Source: UBA7332 sp051652645 (GTDB lineage: Bacteria > Bacteroidota > Bacteroidia > Bacteroidales > UBA7332). From it: a DNA stretch of 35,311 nt. The notes below the pieces were generated by a model, which was not told where the DNA came from, ran no database searches, and saw only the letters and a program-made list of their open reading frames with translations. Positions 15,220-24,396 of this stretch are shown piece after piece; the first letter of the stretch is position 1; each line of letters begins with the position of its first letter. Location of the stretch: positions 1 through 35,311 of the forward strand of contig JBOFUP010000006.1 in NCBI GenBank assembly GCA_051652645.1, read 5' to 3'. The translations under genes and the position numbers were made by a program.

Positions 15220-17847
15220 TTAAAATAGAGTCATTTGTGGATCATCTTCGCCTTTTGAGTTAGTATCTATCTCTTGAGGTGATGTAGTATTCTGATCAAC
15301 TATTTGCTCGTTATTCTCTAGCTGAGAGTTGATCTCTTCAGGCGAAAGAAGCATATCACTGTTTTCCAGCTCCTCATCATCCATTGTAGCGACTTTGGTA
15401 ACAGAACCTATCTCGTCATTGCGCTTTTCAAGGTTGATAAGTCTTACTCCTTGAGTAGCACGTCCCATGACACGAACATCTGCAACTTTAAGTCTAATAG
15501 TAACACCCGACTTATTAATGATCATAAGGTCATTCTCGTCTGTTACGTTCTTAATAGCAACAAGTTTACCAGTTTTTTCTGTGATGTTCATCGTCTTAAC
15601 CCCTTTAGCGTTTCGACTAGTCTCACGATACTCATCAAATTGGCTACGCTTACCAAATCCTTGCTCTGATACAACCATGATTGTGTCATTCTCAGGATCT
15701 TCAATAGCAATCATACCAATAACAGCGTCATCTTGTCCATCTAGTTTCATACCTTTTACACCAGTAGCAGAGCGCCCCATTGCACGGACTTTCTCCTCTT
15801 GGAAGTTAATAGCACGACCATTGCGATTAGCCAAGATGATATTACTCTTACCATTAGTCAATCTTACTTGAATCAACTTATCATCCTCAAGAAGGTTGAT
15901 AGCATTAACCCCGTTGCGACGAGGACGAGAATATTGTTCAAGAAGGGTCTTTTTGATAATACCATTTTGAGTACAGAATACAAGGTAGTGATTGTTTATG
16001 TATTCACTATCATTTAGACCTTTAACACGGATGAATGCATTTACCTTTTCATCTTTCTCAAGAGCAGGAAGAAGGTTTACGATTGCACGTCCTTTGGATG
16101 TTTTTGATCCCTCTGGTATCTCATACACTTTTAGCCAGAAGCAACGACCACGTTCGGTAAAGAACATCATTGTGCTGTGCATAGATGCTGGATATATGTA
16201 TTCAATAAAGTCTGCATCACGTGTGCTTCCTCCTTTTGAACCTACGCCACCACGGTTCTGAGCTCTAAATTCAGATAGGGGAGTACGCTTGATATATCCA
16301 AGATGTGAGATAGTGATAATCATCTCATCGTCTGCATAGAAATCCTCTGGATTAAAGTCTTCTGAGTTAAGAACTATTTCGGACTTACGAACATCACCAT
16401 ATTTAGAACGTATCTCTACAAGTTCCTCTTTGATAACGCGCATAAGCTCTTCATAGTTCTCAAGAATAAGCTTAAGCTTTTCAATAAGAGCCATTAATTC
16501 GTTGAACTCCTTGCGCAACTTATCTATTTCAAGTCCAGTCAATTGACGCAGACGCATATCCACGATAGCACGCGTTTGGATGTCTGAAAGATCAAATCGC
16601 TCTTGAAGACGTTCCATTGCTGACTGAGGAGATGTAGACTCTTTGATTATCTGGATAACCTCGTCAATATTGTTTACTGCAATGATCAATCCTTGAAGGA
16701 TATGCGCGCGTTTTTCAGCTTCGCGTAATTCATAGTTCGTACGACGTATAACCACATCTTGGCGGTGTTCTACGAAGTAGCGAATCATGTCGCGAAGGTT
16801 CAGAAGTTTCGGACGACCTTTAACTAGGGCGATGTTATTAACGCTAAAAGAAGACTGAAGATCAGACATCTTGTAGAGTTTATTTAGGACTACGCCTGAA
16901 TTAGCATCACGCTTAAGGTCAATAACAATACGCATACCGTGACGGTCTGACTCGTCATTAACGTTTGAAACACCCTCAATTCTAATTGGTTGGTCACACT
17001 TTTTAATACCCGTTAGCTCTGCAATACGCTCAATAAGAGTAGCTTTGTTTACAAGGTAAGGTATCTCCGTGACTACAATCTTTTCGTGACCTGAGTCTTC
17101 AACTTCGATCTCGGCCTTAGCACGCATGATAATACGTCCACGTCCAGTTTCGAAGGCTTCTTTAACTCCTGATGTCCCAAATATGTAAGCCCCTGTTGGA
17201 AAGTCTGGTGCTTTGACGTAGTGCATCAGTCCTTCTACAGTGATTTCATTATCTTCGATGTATGCAACAGTAGCATCAATTACCTCTGATAAATTGTGCG
17301 GAGGCATATTTGTAGCCATACCAACAGCAATACCAGAAGCACCATTAACCAAGAGGTTAGGGATACGCGTTGGTAGAACTGTAGGCTCACGAAGCGTATC
17401 ATCAAAGTTCAATTGTGTATCAACAGTGTCTTTGTCAATGTCACGAAGCATCTCTTCGGCTATCTTACTTAAGCGAGCCTCAGTGTAACGCATCGCAGCA
17501 GGGCTATCACCGTCTACAGATCCGAAGTTACCTTGTCCATCTACGAGGGTGTAGCGAAGTGACCACTCTTGAGCCATACGAACTAAAGTCATATAAACTG
17601 AAGAGTCGCCGTGAGGGTGATACTTTCCGAGTACTTCACCAACAATACGCGCACACTTTTTGTATGGTTTGTCGGCAGTATTTCCAAGTTCATTCATCCC
17701 GAAGAGCACTCTACGGTGTACGGGTTTGAATCCGTCACGAACATCAGGCAGTGCACGAGATACAATAACAGACATCGAGTAGTCGATGTAAGCTGTTTTC
17801 ATCTCCTCTTCGATGTTAATCTTAATAATTCTTTCTTGATCAGTCAT
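15220..17847 (-). CDS. gyrA: DNA gyrase subunit A
   Basis: The breakage-reunion subunit of gyrase, 875 residues. The N-terminus carries the winged-helix region and the catalytic Tyr121 in AAMRYTEARLSK (Tyr122 in E. coli). The quinolone-resistance region reads HPHGDSSVYMT: Ser82 equals E. coli Ser83, while the position of E. coli Asp87 is Met86. The C-terminal beta-pinwheel contains the GyrA box QNRGGVGSKGG (about residues 529-539), which separates it from topoisomerase IV ParC. The tail is acidic and ends QMTLF, as I recall for other Bacteroidetes GyrA proteins. The preceding gap of about 180 bp holds the lon terminator, so gyrA probably has its own promoter, which I could not pin down. Confidence 0.97.
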   Translation of the reverse strand: MTDQERIIKINIEEEMKTAYIDYSMSVIVSRALPDVRDGFKPVHRRVLFGMNELGNTADKPYKKCARIVGEVLGKYHPHGDSSVYMTLVRMAQEWSLRYTLVDGQGNFGSVDGDSPAAMRYTEARLSKIAEEMLRDIDKDTVDTQLNFDDTLREPTVLPTRIPNLLVNGASGIAVGMATNMPPHNLSEVIDATVAYIEDNEITVEGLMHYVKAPDFPTGAYIFGTSGVKEAFETGRGRIIMRAKAEIEVEDSGHEKIVVTEIPYLVNKATLIERIAELTGIKKCDQPIRIEGVSNVNDESDRHGMRIVIDLKRDANSGVVLNKLYKMSDLQSSFSVNNIALVKGRPKLLNLRDMIRYFVEHRQDVVIRRTNYELREAEKRAHILQGLIIAVNNIDEVIQIIKESTSPQSAMERLQERFDLSDIQTRAIVDMRLRQLTGLEIDKLRKEFNELMALIEKLKLILENYEELMRVIKEELVEIRSKYGDVRKSEIVLNSEDFNPEDFYADDEMIITISHLGYIKRTPLSEFRAQNRGGVGSKGGSTRDADFIEYIYPASMHSTMMFFTERGRCFWLKVYEIPEGSKTSKGRAIVNLLPALEKDEKVNAFIRVKGLNDSEYINNHYLVFCTQNGIIKKTLLEQYSRPRRNGVNAINLLEDDKLIQVRLTNGKSNIILANRNGRAINFQEEKVRAMGRSATGVKGMKLDGQDDAVIGMIAIEDPENDTIMVVSEQGFGKRSQFDEYRETSRNAKGVKTMNITEKTGKLVAIKNVTDENDLMIINKSGVTIRLKVADVRVMGRATQGVRLINLEKRNDEIGSVTKVATMDDEELENSDMLLSPEEINSQLENNEQIVDQNTTSPQEIDTNSKGEDDPQMTLF

Positions 17848-17965
17848 TTATACTATCAATTATAATAAACAAGCGGTTATTCTGCTAAATTGCTCGTAAA
17901 AATAGTGTTTTTAGTTGAGCTACGAAACAAGATTGTTAAGAAATAATGGTAAATCATACCTAAAA

Positions 17966-17997
17966 AAGAGGAGCTGCAAGTTAATGCAGCTCCTCTT
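17966..17997 (-). terminator. Terminator after lon
   Basis: A 13-bp perfect stem (17966-17978 with 17985-17997, arm AAGAGGAGCTGCA) closes a six-base loop and, on the minus strand, runs into a T tract. Confidence 0.88.
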
Positions 17998-18031
17998 AGT
18001 AAAGTGAAATATTGTAATCTTATTATGGATA

Positions 18032-20482
18032 TTACTCAACAACCAATGGGTTAGTTACTTTTTCATTAGTAAGAGCGATCTCAAGCACCTCTTTTATGTC
18101 GTTGACATAGTGGAAAGTAAGTCCGTGAAGATACTGCTCATGAATCTCAAGAATATTCTTGCGATTCTCTTCACAGAGAACAATCTCTTTTATTCCAGCT
18201 CTTTTGGCAGCTAGTATCTTCTCTTTGATACCTCCTACAGGAAGAACTTTACCTCTAAGAGTTATCTCGCCTGTCATTGCAAGGGCTTTCTTTACCTTTC
18301 GCTGAGTAAAAGCAGAGACAAGCGCTGTGGTCATAGTTATCCCAGCCGATGGCCCATCCTTTGGAATTGCTCCTTCAGGAACGTGGAGATGCACATTCCA
18401 ATTCTCAAAGGCTGTATAAGGTATTTTCAGATCTTCAGCATGTGCTTTGATGTATTCAAGTGCCAACATGGCAGATTCTTTCATGACATCACCTAGATTT
18501 CCTGTGATTGTCAGTTTTCCACCTTTGCCTTTGCTCAAGCTCGTCTCTACATAAAGTATTTCTCCTCCTACGGCTGTCCATGCTAGTCCAGTCACAACAC
18601 CAGCATAACTATTGTCTTGATACTTCTCGTTGCTAAACTCTGGTATGCCAAGGAACTCTTCTATGTCATTAGTAGTTAGTTTGCAGCCTTTTAAGTCTCC
18701 TTCGTTCTCTACAGAACGGAGGGCTAAACGACGCATTATCTTGGCTATCTTCTTGTCTAATTCACGAACACCAGATTCGCGAGTGTAGTTCTGGACAATA
18801 AATTCTATTACTGGTTTTGGGATTGATAGTGATTTAGCTTTCAATCCATGAGCCTCCATCTCTTTTGGGATCAAGTGCTTGCGAGCAATCTCAACCTTCT
18901 CCTCCATAATGTATCCACTAACATCGATAAGCTCCATACGGTCTAGTAGTGGGCGAGGAATCTCATTGATATTGTTGGCTGTGGCGATAAACATTACCTT
19001 TGATAGATCGTAGTCTATATCAAGGAAGTTGTCATGAAACGAGAAGTTTTGCTCAGGATCTAGTACTTCAAGAAGAGCTGCCGAAGGATCTCCTTTATGT
19101 CCTTGCCCTAGTTTGTCAATCTCATCAAGTATAAATACAGGATTAGAAGAGCCAGATTTTACAAGATTCTGTAATATCCTACCCATCATCGCTCCAATAT
19201 ACGTGCGACGGTGACCTCTGATTTCGGATTCATCACTTAATCCTCCGAGTGACATACGTACGTACTTACGCTTCATAGCCTCGGCTATAGATCTTCCTAA
19301 TGATGTTTTACCAACACCTGGAGGGCCATATAGACATAAGATAGGTGATTTGAGATCTCCTTTAAGTTTAAGTACAGCTAAGTATTCAATGATTCTCTCT
19401 TTAACTTTTTCTAGTCCAAAGTGGTCTTTATCTAGCTGTTTTTGTGCTTGTGGTATACTGTATCTGTCAGTAGTATATTCACCCCAAGGCAAATTGAGCA
19501 TGTTTTGAAGATAATTCACTTGAACAGAGTAGTCTGGTGAGGAAGGGTGTAGTCTCTCTAGTTTCTGTAACTCTTTCTCAAATACCTCTTTAACAGAGTC
19601 ATTCCACTTCTTAGTGAATGCTTTGACTTTCATTTGTCGTACTTCAACATCTGAGGGATTACCCCCAAGTTCATCTTGTATGCTCTTTATTTGTTGTTGA
19701 AGGAAATATTCACGTTGTTGCTGGGTCATTTCTTCCCGAGCTTTATTCTCTATGTCGCTCTTAAGTTCTTGTAATTGAATCTCTTTAGAGAGGCTTTTAA
19801 TTAGAGAGTATATTCTCTCTTTTACAGAAGATAGTTCAAGAAGCTGCTGTTTATTGCTTACAGAGAGTGGAAGATTTGAGCAGGTGAAATTAACCAAATG
19901 TAGAGGTCGTGATATGTTCTTAATTGCAATTATAGCCTCTTTTGGTATCTCATTTTGTGCTTTTATCAGCCTAATGGTCATGTCCTTAATTGTTGAAACT
20001 AAGGCTTTAAACTCTTGATCATCATCGCTTACCTCAAGGTCATCCATCAATGAGCATTTACCTTTAAGATATGGTTCATGCGTAATTATCTCTTCTAGCA
20101 TTACGCGGTCTCTACCTTGAAGGATAACTGTCGTTGTTTTGTCTGGCAGTTCGAATATACGTACTACTTCGGCAATGGTTCCTGTATGGTAAAGGTCATC
20201 AAACTCAGGATCATCTACGTCAATATCTTTCTGAGTGAAGACAGCTATAGGGGTCTTTTTTTTGTATGCCTCCTTAATGAGCTTTAAGGATTTTACGCGT
20301 CCTACAGATACTGGAAGAGCAACTGTAGGGAATAGAACCATATTGCGCAAAGCTAGAACTGGTATATTGTCTAGTTCTACTTCAAGCAGTTCGTCTTCGT
20401 TCATATTTCCTTCTTCGAATATTGGAATATATTTATCACTGTTATCATCAGTATCTACTTCGATAAATAGGTCTTGAAACAT
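18032..20482 (-). CDS. lon: Lon ATP-dependent serine protease
   Basis: A cytoplasmic AAA+ protease that degrades misfolded and regulatory proteins. Its 816 residues show the three Lon parts: the N-terminal substrate domain (LDNIPVLALRNMVLFPTVALP), the AAA+ module with Walker A GPPGVGKTSLG (about 386-396), Walker B FILDEIDKLG and a sensor region IATANNINEIPRPLLDRME, and the C-terminal protease domain. The catalytic dyad is Ser712 in KDGPSAGIT and Lys755 in GGIKEK. The acidic N-terminal extension (IEVDTDDNSDKY) is longer than in E. coli. It is transcribed divergently from trmN6 with a -33/-7 promoter at 20547-20576 and ends at its own terminator. Confidence 0.98.
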   Translation of the reverse strand: MFQDLFIEVDTDDNSDKYIPIFEEGNMNEDELLEVELDNIPVLALRNMVLFPTVALPVSVGRVKSLKLIKEAYKKKTPIAVFTQKDIDVDDPEFDDLYHTGTIAEVVRIFELPDKTTTVILQGRDRVMLEEIITHEPYLKGKCSLMDDLEVSDDDQEFKALVSTIKDMTIRLIKAQNEIPKEAIIAIKNISRPLHLVNFTCSNLPLSVSNKQQLLELSSVKERIYSLIKSLSKEIQLQELKSDIENKAREEMTQQQREYFLQQQIKSIQDELGGNPSDVEVRQMKVKAFTKKWNDSVKEVFEKELQKLERLHPSSPDYSVQVNYLQNMLNLPWGEYTTDRYSIPQAQKQLDKDHFGLEKVKERIIEYLAVLKLKGDLKSPILCLYGPPGVGKTSLGRSIAEAMKRKYVRMSLGGLSDESEIRGHRRTYIGAMMGRILQNLVKSGSSNPVFILDEIDKLGQGHKGDPSAALLEVLDPEQNFSFHDNFLDIDYDLSKVMFIATANNINEIPRPLLDRMELIDVSGYIMEEKVEIARKHLIPKEMEAHGLKAKSLSIPKPVIEFIVQNYTRESGVRELDKKIAKIMRRLALRSVENEGDLKGCKLTTNDIEEFLGIPEFSNEKYQDNSYAGVVTGLAWTAVGGEILYVETSLSKGKGGKLTITGNLGDVMKESAMLALEYIKAHAEDLKIPYTAFENWNVHLHVPEGAIPKDGPSAGITMTTALVSAFTQRKVKKALAMTGEITLRGKVLPVGGIKEKILAAKRAGIKEIVLCEENRKNILEIHEQYLHGLTFHYVNDIKEVLEIALTNEKVTNPLVVE

Positions 20483-20546
20483 GCTGTATATGGGTTTGTA
20501 TAATTAATCAGTTTAAATATCTCATTTGAAATTACAAGATTTGTGC

Positions 20547-20576
20547 CAAAGGTATCTATATTTGTCGAAAATAACA
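20547..20576 (-). promoter_or_regulatory. Promoter of lon (minus strand)
   Basis: On the minus strand TTG (20574-20576), a 19-bp spacer and TACCTTTG (20547-20554) match the Bacteroidetes -33/-7 pattern, about 65 bp before the lon ATG. Confidence 0.6.
20557..20564 (+). promoter_or_regulatory. -7 box of trmN6
   Basis: TATATTTG matches TAnnTTTG, 25 bp before the trmN6 ATG. It lies 2 bp from the lon -7 box on the other strand. Confidence 0.5.
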
Positions 20577-20589
20577 ATAAGCCCACATT

Positions 20590-21309
20590 ATGGCTAAAGA
20601 TTCTTTTAAATTCAAGCAATTTACAGTAAAACATGGCAGATGTGCCATGAAGGTAGGAACTGATGGAGTTCTTCTAGGGGCTTGGAGCAATGCGCTGAAT
20701 GCTTCAAGGGTTTTAGATGTTGGAACTGGGAGTGGACTGATAGCGCTAATGATTGCGCAGCGTAGTTCTGCTCAAATAGTAGGTATAGATATAGATGCAG
20801 ATGCTACAAAAGAGGCTTCGGAAAATTTCAAGAGATCTCCATGGAATGATCGCTTGAGTGCCCAAATGGTGGACTTTTCATCAGGGTATAGATGTAGTAG
20901 TGGTGAGAAATTTGATTTAATAGTTTCTAATCCTCCTTATTTTGAAAACTCTCTTTTGGCTCCAGATCCAAAGAGAGCTGCAGCTAGACAAACGGACACA
21001 CTCTCTTTTGAGGATTTATTTAAAGGTGTAAGTGAGAACCTTAGTGATAGTGGGAGATTTACGATTATATTACCTTCAGAATATGAAAATAGAGTGGAGG
21101 AGATAGCTTTGAATTATTCGTTAGTACCATCATCTAAGTGTTATGTTATCCCAAAGCTTGGAGCTAGCCCAAAGCGTATAATGTGGGAGTTCACAAATTC
21201 TAGCAGTTCTAAGGATGTGACAATTGAATCTCTGACAATTGAATTAGAGCGTCATCATTATTCTAAGGAGTATATAACTCTTACTAAAGAGTATTATTTG
21301 AAAATGTAG
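20590..21309 (+). CDS. trmN6: tRNA1(Val) (adenine-37 N6)-methyltransferase-type enzyme
   Basis: A 239-residue Rossmann-fold SAM-dependent methyltransferase. The SAM site is VLDVGTGSGLIALMIAQR (motif I, about residues 41-58), followed by VGIDIDADATKEA. The catalytic motif is NPPY in IVSNPPYF (about 118), characteristic of N6-adenine methyltransferases. The N-terminal FKFKQFTVKHGRCAMKVGTDGVLLGAW is typical of the YfiC/TrmN6 family, which modifies A37 of tRNA1(Val) in E. coli. The substrate here is inferred from the family only. It is divergent from lon and followed by nadK 160 bp later. Confidence 0.92.
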   Translation: MAKDSFKFKQFTVKHGRCAMKVGTDGVLLGAWSNALNASRVLDVGTGSGLIALMIAQRSSAQIVGIDIDADATKEASENFKRSPWNDRLSAQMVDFSSGYRCSSGEKFDLIVSNPPYFENSLLAPDPKRAAARQTDTLSFEDLFKGVSENLSDSGRFTIILPSEYENRVEEIALNYSLVPSSKCYVIPKLGASPKRIMWEFTNSSSSKDVTIESLTIELERHHYSKEYITLTKEYYLKM

Positions 21310-21428
21310 AGGTATAGTGGTGATGATTTTGATATATTAAATTCGTATTTGATTGTTCTATCTTATTCCTTATTTAAATAATAGATCAAAAAAACGAGAA
21401 ATTATCATATCGAAATGGGGCAATTTCG

Positions 21429-21436
21429 TAGTTTTG
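21429..21436 (+). promoter_or_regulatory. -7 box of nadK
   Basis: TAGTTTTG fits TAnnTTTG, 32 bp before the ATG at 21469. Just upstream, CGAAAT and ATTTCG flank GGGGCA, forming a small inverted repeat that overlaps this promoter region. Confidence 0.45.
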
Positions 21437-21468
21437 TATCGAAACAGTAATACTATAGTGATAAATTT

Positions 21469-22365
21469 ATGAAGATAGCAATATTTGGAAACAGTTATGC
21501 CGTTGGTGAACGTGAGGCTTTTATTAAAATACTAGAGGTCCTTGAACGTTATCGTATAGATGTGGCCATTGAGCAGGAGTTTTTTCTATTCCTGCAGGAT
21601 CTTCTTGGTTTGTCACTTAATGAGCAAGAGGTTATTTCGCCCGATGGGGATATTAAGGCTGACTTTATTTTTAGTATTGGTGGAGATGGGACTTTGTTAA
21701 GGGTTGTTGAGCGTGCAAGAGAGACGAGCATACCTATAATGGGCATCAATCTAGGAAGACTTGGCTTTTTGGCAGATTGTGCAGTCGAAGAATTTGAGTC
21801 GATGGTCCTAGATTTAATGGGTGGTTTTTATCATATCGAGGAGAGAACATTATTGGAGATGTACTCCTCTGATGACTCATTTGAGGATTATCCATTGGCT
21901 CTGAATGAAATAGCAATACTAAAACAGGATACATCATCAATGATAACAATCCACTGTTGGATTGATGGTGAATATATCAATGCATATCAGGCAGATGGGT
22001 TGCTGGTTTCTACTCCTACAGGGTCAACTGCTTACTCAATGAGTGTAGGTGGGCCTATACTTATGCCACAATCACCAGTTTTGCTGCTTTCGCCAATTGC
22101 ATCGCATAGCCTAAACGTAAGACCATTGGTTATACCAGACAATAGTGTTATTCATCTAAGAGTGGAGGGTAGAGGTCGACATTTTTTAGCTTCATTAGAT
22201 GGACGATCGGAAGTCCTGGACTTAAGTGTTGAGCTTAGAATATCAAAATCAAAAAAGAAGGTTCGACTCGTAAAACGTGAGAGCCAAACCTTCTATACAA
22301 CCTTGAAAAATAAATTAATGTGGGGCGCTGATTTTAGAATCAAGCCTCCTCGCCAGCTGAGCTAA
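21469..22365 (+). CDS. nadK: NAD kinase
   Basis: Phosphorylates NAD to NADP in the cytoplasm, the only route to NADP. Normal length (298 residues). The nucleotide-binding GGDGT is at 71-75 (FSIGGDGTLLRV), followed by GINLGRLGFLAD, the ALNEIAIL segment that carries the conserved NE, and the glycine-rich substrate loop PTGSTAYSMSVGGPI. The basic C-terminus (SKSKKKVRLVKRES) is usual. The last 26 bp overlap the end of mlaF on the opposite strand and there is no hairpin between them. Confidence 0.97.
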   Translation: MKIAIFGNSYAVGEREAFIKILEVLERYRIDVAIEQEFFLFLQDLLGLSLNEQEVISPDGDIKADFIFSIGGDGTLLRVVERARETSIPIMGINLGRLGFLADCAVEEFESMVLDLMGGFYHIEERTLLEMYSSDDSFEDYPLALNEIAILKQDTSSMITIHCWIDGEYINAYQADGLLVSTPTGSTAYSMSVGGPILMPQSPVLLLSPIASHSLNVRPLVIPDNSVIHLRVEGRGRHFLASLDGRSEVLDLSVELRISKSKKKVRLVKRESQTFYTTLKNKLMWGADFRIKPPRQLS

Positions 22366-23116
22366 CAGCAATATCTCTTACTTTCTGAAATAGATTTGAT
22401 GCAAAAACAAAGTCATTAACCGCTTTGTTGTTAGTGGTGAGTATCTGATCTTTATTTCCTATCCAAGCCACTTCACCTTTGTTGATAAAGGTGATATTCT
22501 CACCAATACCCATAACCGAATTCATATCATGGGTATTAATCACTGTCGTAATATTATACTCTTTCGTAATATCTGAGATCAATTCGTCTATAACAATTGA
22601 TGTTTTGGGGTCAAGCCCTGAATTGGGTTCATCACAGAAAAGATATCTTGGATTAAGTGATATGGCTCTTGCAATTGCAACCCTTTTTTGCATACCTCCT
22701 GAAATCTCAGACGGATAGAGCTTTTCTGCATGAGTTAAATTAACTCTTTCCAGGCAAAACATTGCTCTTCTGTAATTCTCAGCTTTAGTATTGTTAGTAA
22801 ACATCGTAAGTGGAAATAGGACATTCTCCAATACGGTCATTGAATCGAATAGGGCTGAACCTTGAAAAAGCATACCAATCTCAGTTCTTAACGTCTTTAA
22901 ATCTTTGTTGTTAAGATCAACAAGGTTTCTTTCTCCATATAATATGCGGCCTGAATCTGGTCGCATCAAACCAACAAGACATTTCAATAAAACAGTTTTA
23001 CCGGATCCACTTTGACCAATGATAAGATTCGTCTTGCCTGCAATAAATTCTGTTGAAATACCTTTTAATACTAAGTTTTCGTCAAATGATTTGATTACAT
23101 TCTCTACTTTGATCAT
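22340..23116 (-). CDS. mlaF: MlaF-like ABC transporter ATPase (phospholipid/MCE system)
   Basis: A 258-residue ATPase of the Mla-type lipid transporter. Walker A is GQSGSGKTVLLK, the signature is SGGMQKRVAIARAI, and Walker B is YLFCDEPNSGLDP. The SGGM and EPNSGLDP forms, with an H-loop THDMNSV, are those of the MlaF/MCE subgroup rather than drug exporters. It energises transfer of phospholipids between outer and inner membranes, or in the reverse direction. Its ATG overlaps the stop of the permease gene (4 bp), so MlaE and MlaF are coupled. The MCE substrate-binding protein (MlaD) is not in this window. The 3' end overlaps nadK tail to tail. Confidence 0.93.
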   Translation of the reverse strand: MIKVENVIKSFDENLVLKGISTEFIAGKTNLIIGQSGSGKTVLLKCLVGLMRPDSGRILYGERNLVDLNNKDLKTLRTEIGMLFQGSALFDSMTVLENVLFPLTMFTNNTKAENYRRAMFCLERVNLTHAEKLYPSEISGGMQKRVAIARAISLNPRYLFCDEPNSGLDPKTSIVIDELISDITKEYNITTVINTHDMNSVMGIGENITFINKGEVAWIGNKDQILTTNNKAVNDFVFASNLFQKVRDIAVSSAGEEA

Positions 23117-23880
23117 TGCAACATCAATTTTGTGAGTATAACATCGAAGAGTAGTATAAAGACACTGCTTACGACAACTGATTTTGTACTTGCTTTCCCA
23201 ACATCTAATGCTCCTCCACGAGAGTAGTAGCCGTGGTAAGAGGCAACAGAACTAATTATAAAGGCGAAAATTGTTGACTTAATAATAGAATACCATACAT
23301 AGAACTCTTCAAAATAACTTTGTAATCCAATCTCCCATGTAGCTACCGAGAAAAGATCCGTAAATAGTGCTACAATGTACCCTCCAATAATCCCAGCAAA
23401 CATACTGAATATAACAAGTACTGGTGTGAAAAGCATTAATCCTACAACTTTGGGTAGTATCAGGTGGTTTGCAGAATTTATACCCATAATATTTAGTGCA
23501 TCTATCTGCTCAGTAATTCTCATTGTGCCTATTTCTGATGCAATATTCGAACCTACTTTTCCAGCTAGAATGATACACATAATTGTAGAAGAAAATTCTA
23601 GAAGGAGTGTATCTCGTGTTGTTAACCCTAATATATAGTTTGGCATTAGGGGAGAGGTGAGGTTTAATTGAATCTGTATACACATTACAGCTCCTGTGAA
23701 GATGGATATAAGAAATACAATGCCAATGGAGTCAACCCCCAATTTATAAATTTCCTTGACTAGCTGTTTGAAAAATTCGCGCCACTTTTCCGGCTTGGTG
23801 AAAACTTGAGCCATAAGTAGTACATATTGTCCTAATAAATAAAAAGGTCTCATTAGATATGTGATAATTATATTGATCAA
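23113..23880 (-). CDS. mlaE: MlaE-like ABC transporter permease
   Basis: A 255-residue inner-membrane permease of the MlaE (DUF140) family. It shows about five to six hydrophobic segments and family motifs: VDSIGIVFLISIFTGAVM near the N-terminus, the conserved GKVGSNIASEIGTMRITEQIDAL coupling region, and the C-terminal SYHGYYSRGGALDVGKASTKSVV. It pairs with MlaF to form the core of the Mla/MCE phospholipid transporter that maintains outer-membrane asymmetry. A minus-strand promoter (TTG, 19 bp, TACCTTTG) lies directly upstream. It starts a two-gene operon mlaE-mlaF, without mlaD or mlaC homologues nearby. Confidence 0.93.
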   Translation of the reverse strand: MINIIITYLMRPFYLLGQYVLLMAQVFTKPEKWREFFKQLVKEIYKLGVDSIGIVFLISIFTGAVMCIQIQLNLTSPLMPNYILGLTTRDTLLLEFSSTIMCIILAGKVGSNIASEIGTMRITEQIDALNIMGINSANHLILPKVVGLMLFTPVLVIFSMFAGIIGGYIVALFTDLFSVATWEIGLQSYFEEFYVWYSIIKSTIFAFIISSVASYHGYYSRGGALDVGKASTKSVVVSSVFILLFDVILTKLMLQ

Positions 23881-23906
23881 TTACTCTTGATGAAATTTTA
23901 TGATGA

Positions 23907-23936
23907 CAAAGGTAAGCTATTTTTAGCATAGAACAA
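23907..23936 (-). promoter_or_regulatory. Promoter of mlaE-mlaF (minus strand)
   Basis: On the minus strand TTG (23934-23936), a 19-bp spacer and TACCTTTG (23907-23914) form a good -33/-7 pair, 26 bp before the mlaE ATG. Confidence 0.6.
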
Positions 23937-24396
23937 TTAGGTGTTGTAAAAAAGGGTGTTGTTTACAATTGTGTGATACATTAATATCATAAAGTGAGCA
24001 TATAGTTACAAAAAGGGAAATAGAATTGTTTATACATGGCAAAGCAGTCTGTCACATTTGTAATCATCAATGTTAATTTTTATTTTGCAAATGTAACACA
24101 TAACTAGGGTAGTGTTAGACATATATAGTTTGCAGTTTATCAGCACATTACAATCATTGATCTAGAGTATAGAGTTAATAAAATAGGGCATTCTTAATAG
24201 GTGTGGTTGCTTGTTTCTTAAATGAGATGGATATAGGTTAATATTATATGGCTAAAATGCAGTGTATCAATCATTAGAGTTAACAGATATATATACTTGG
24301 TTTAATTAGAGGTGGTATTAGGGTATAACTTCTTTATTTTCTGTTATAATAGCTGATGTAATCGTTATTATATAGTCTTAATCTACCAGTAGTATA

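Noticed and set aside
19256..19263. Fifth ACGTACGT site
   Set aside because: It lies in conserved lon coding sequence (Lys-Tyr-Val-Arg) and is isolated, so it is probably coincidental.
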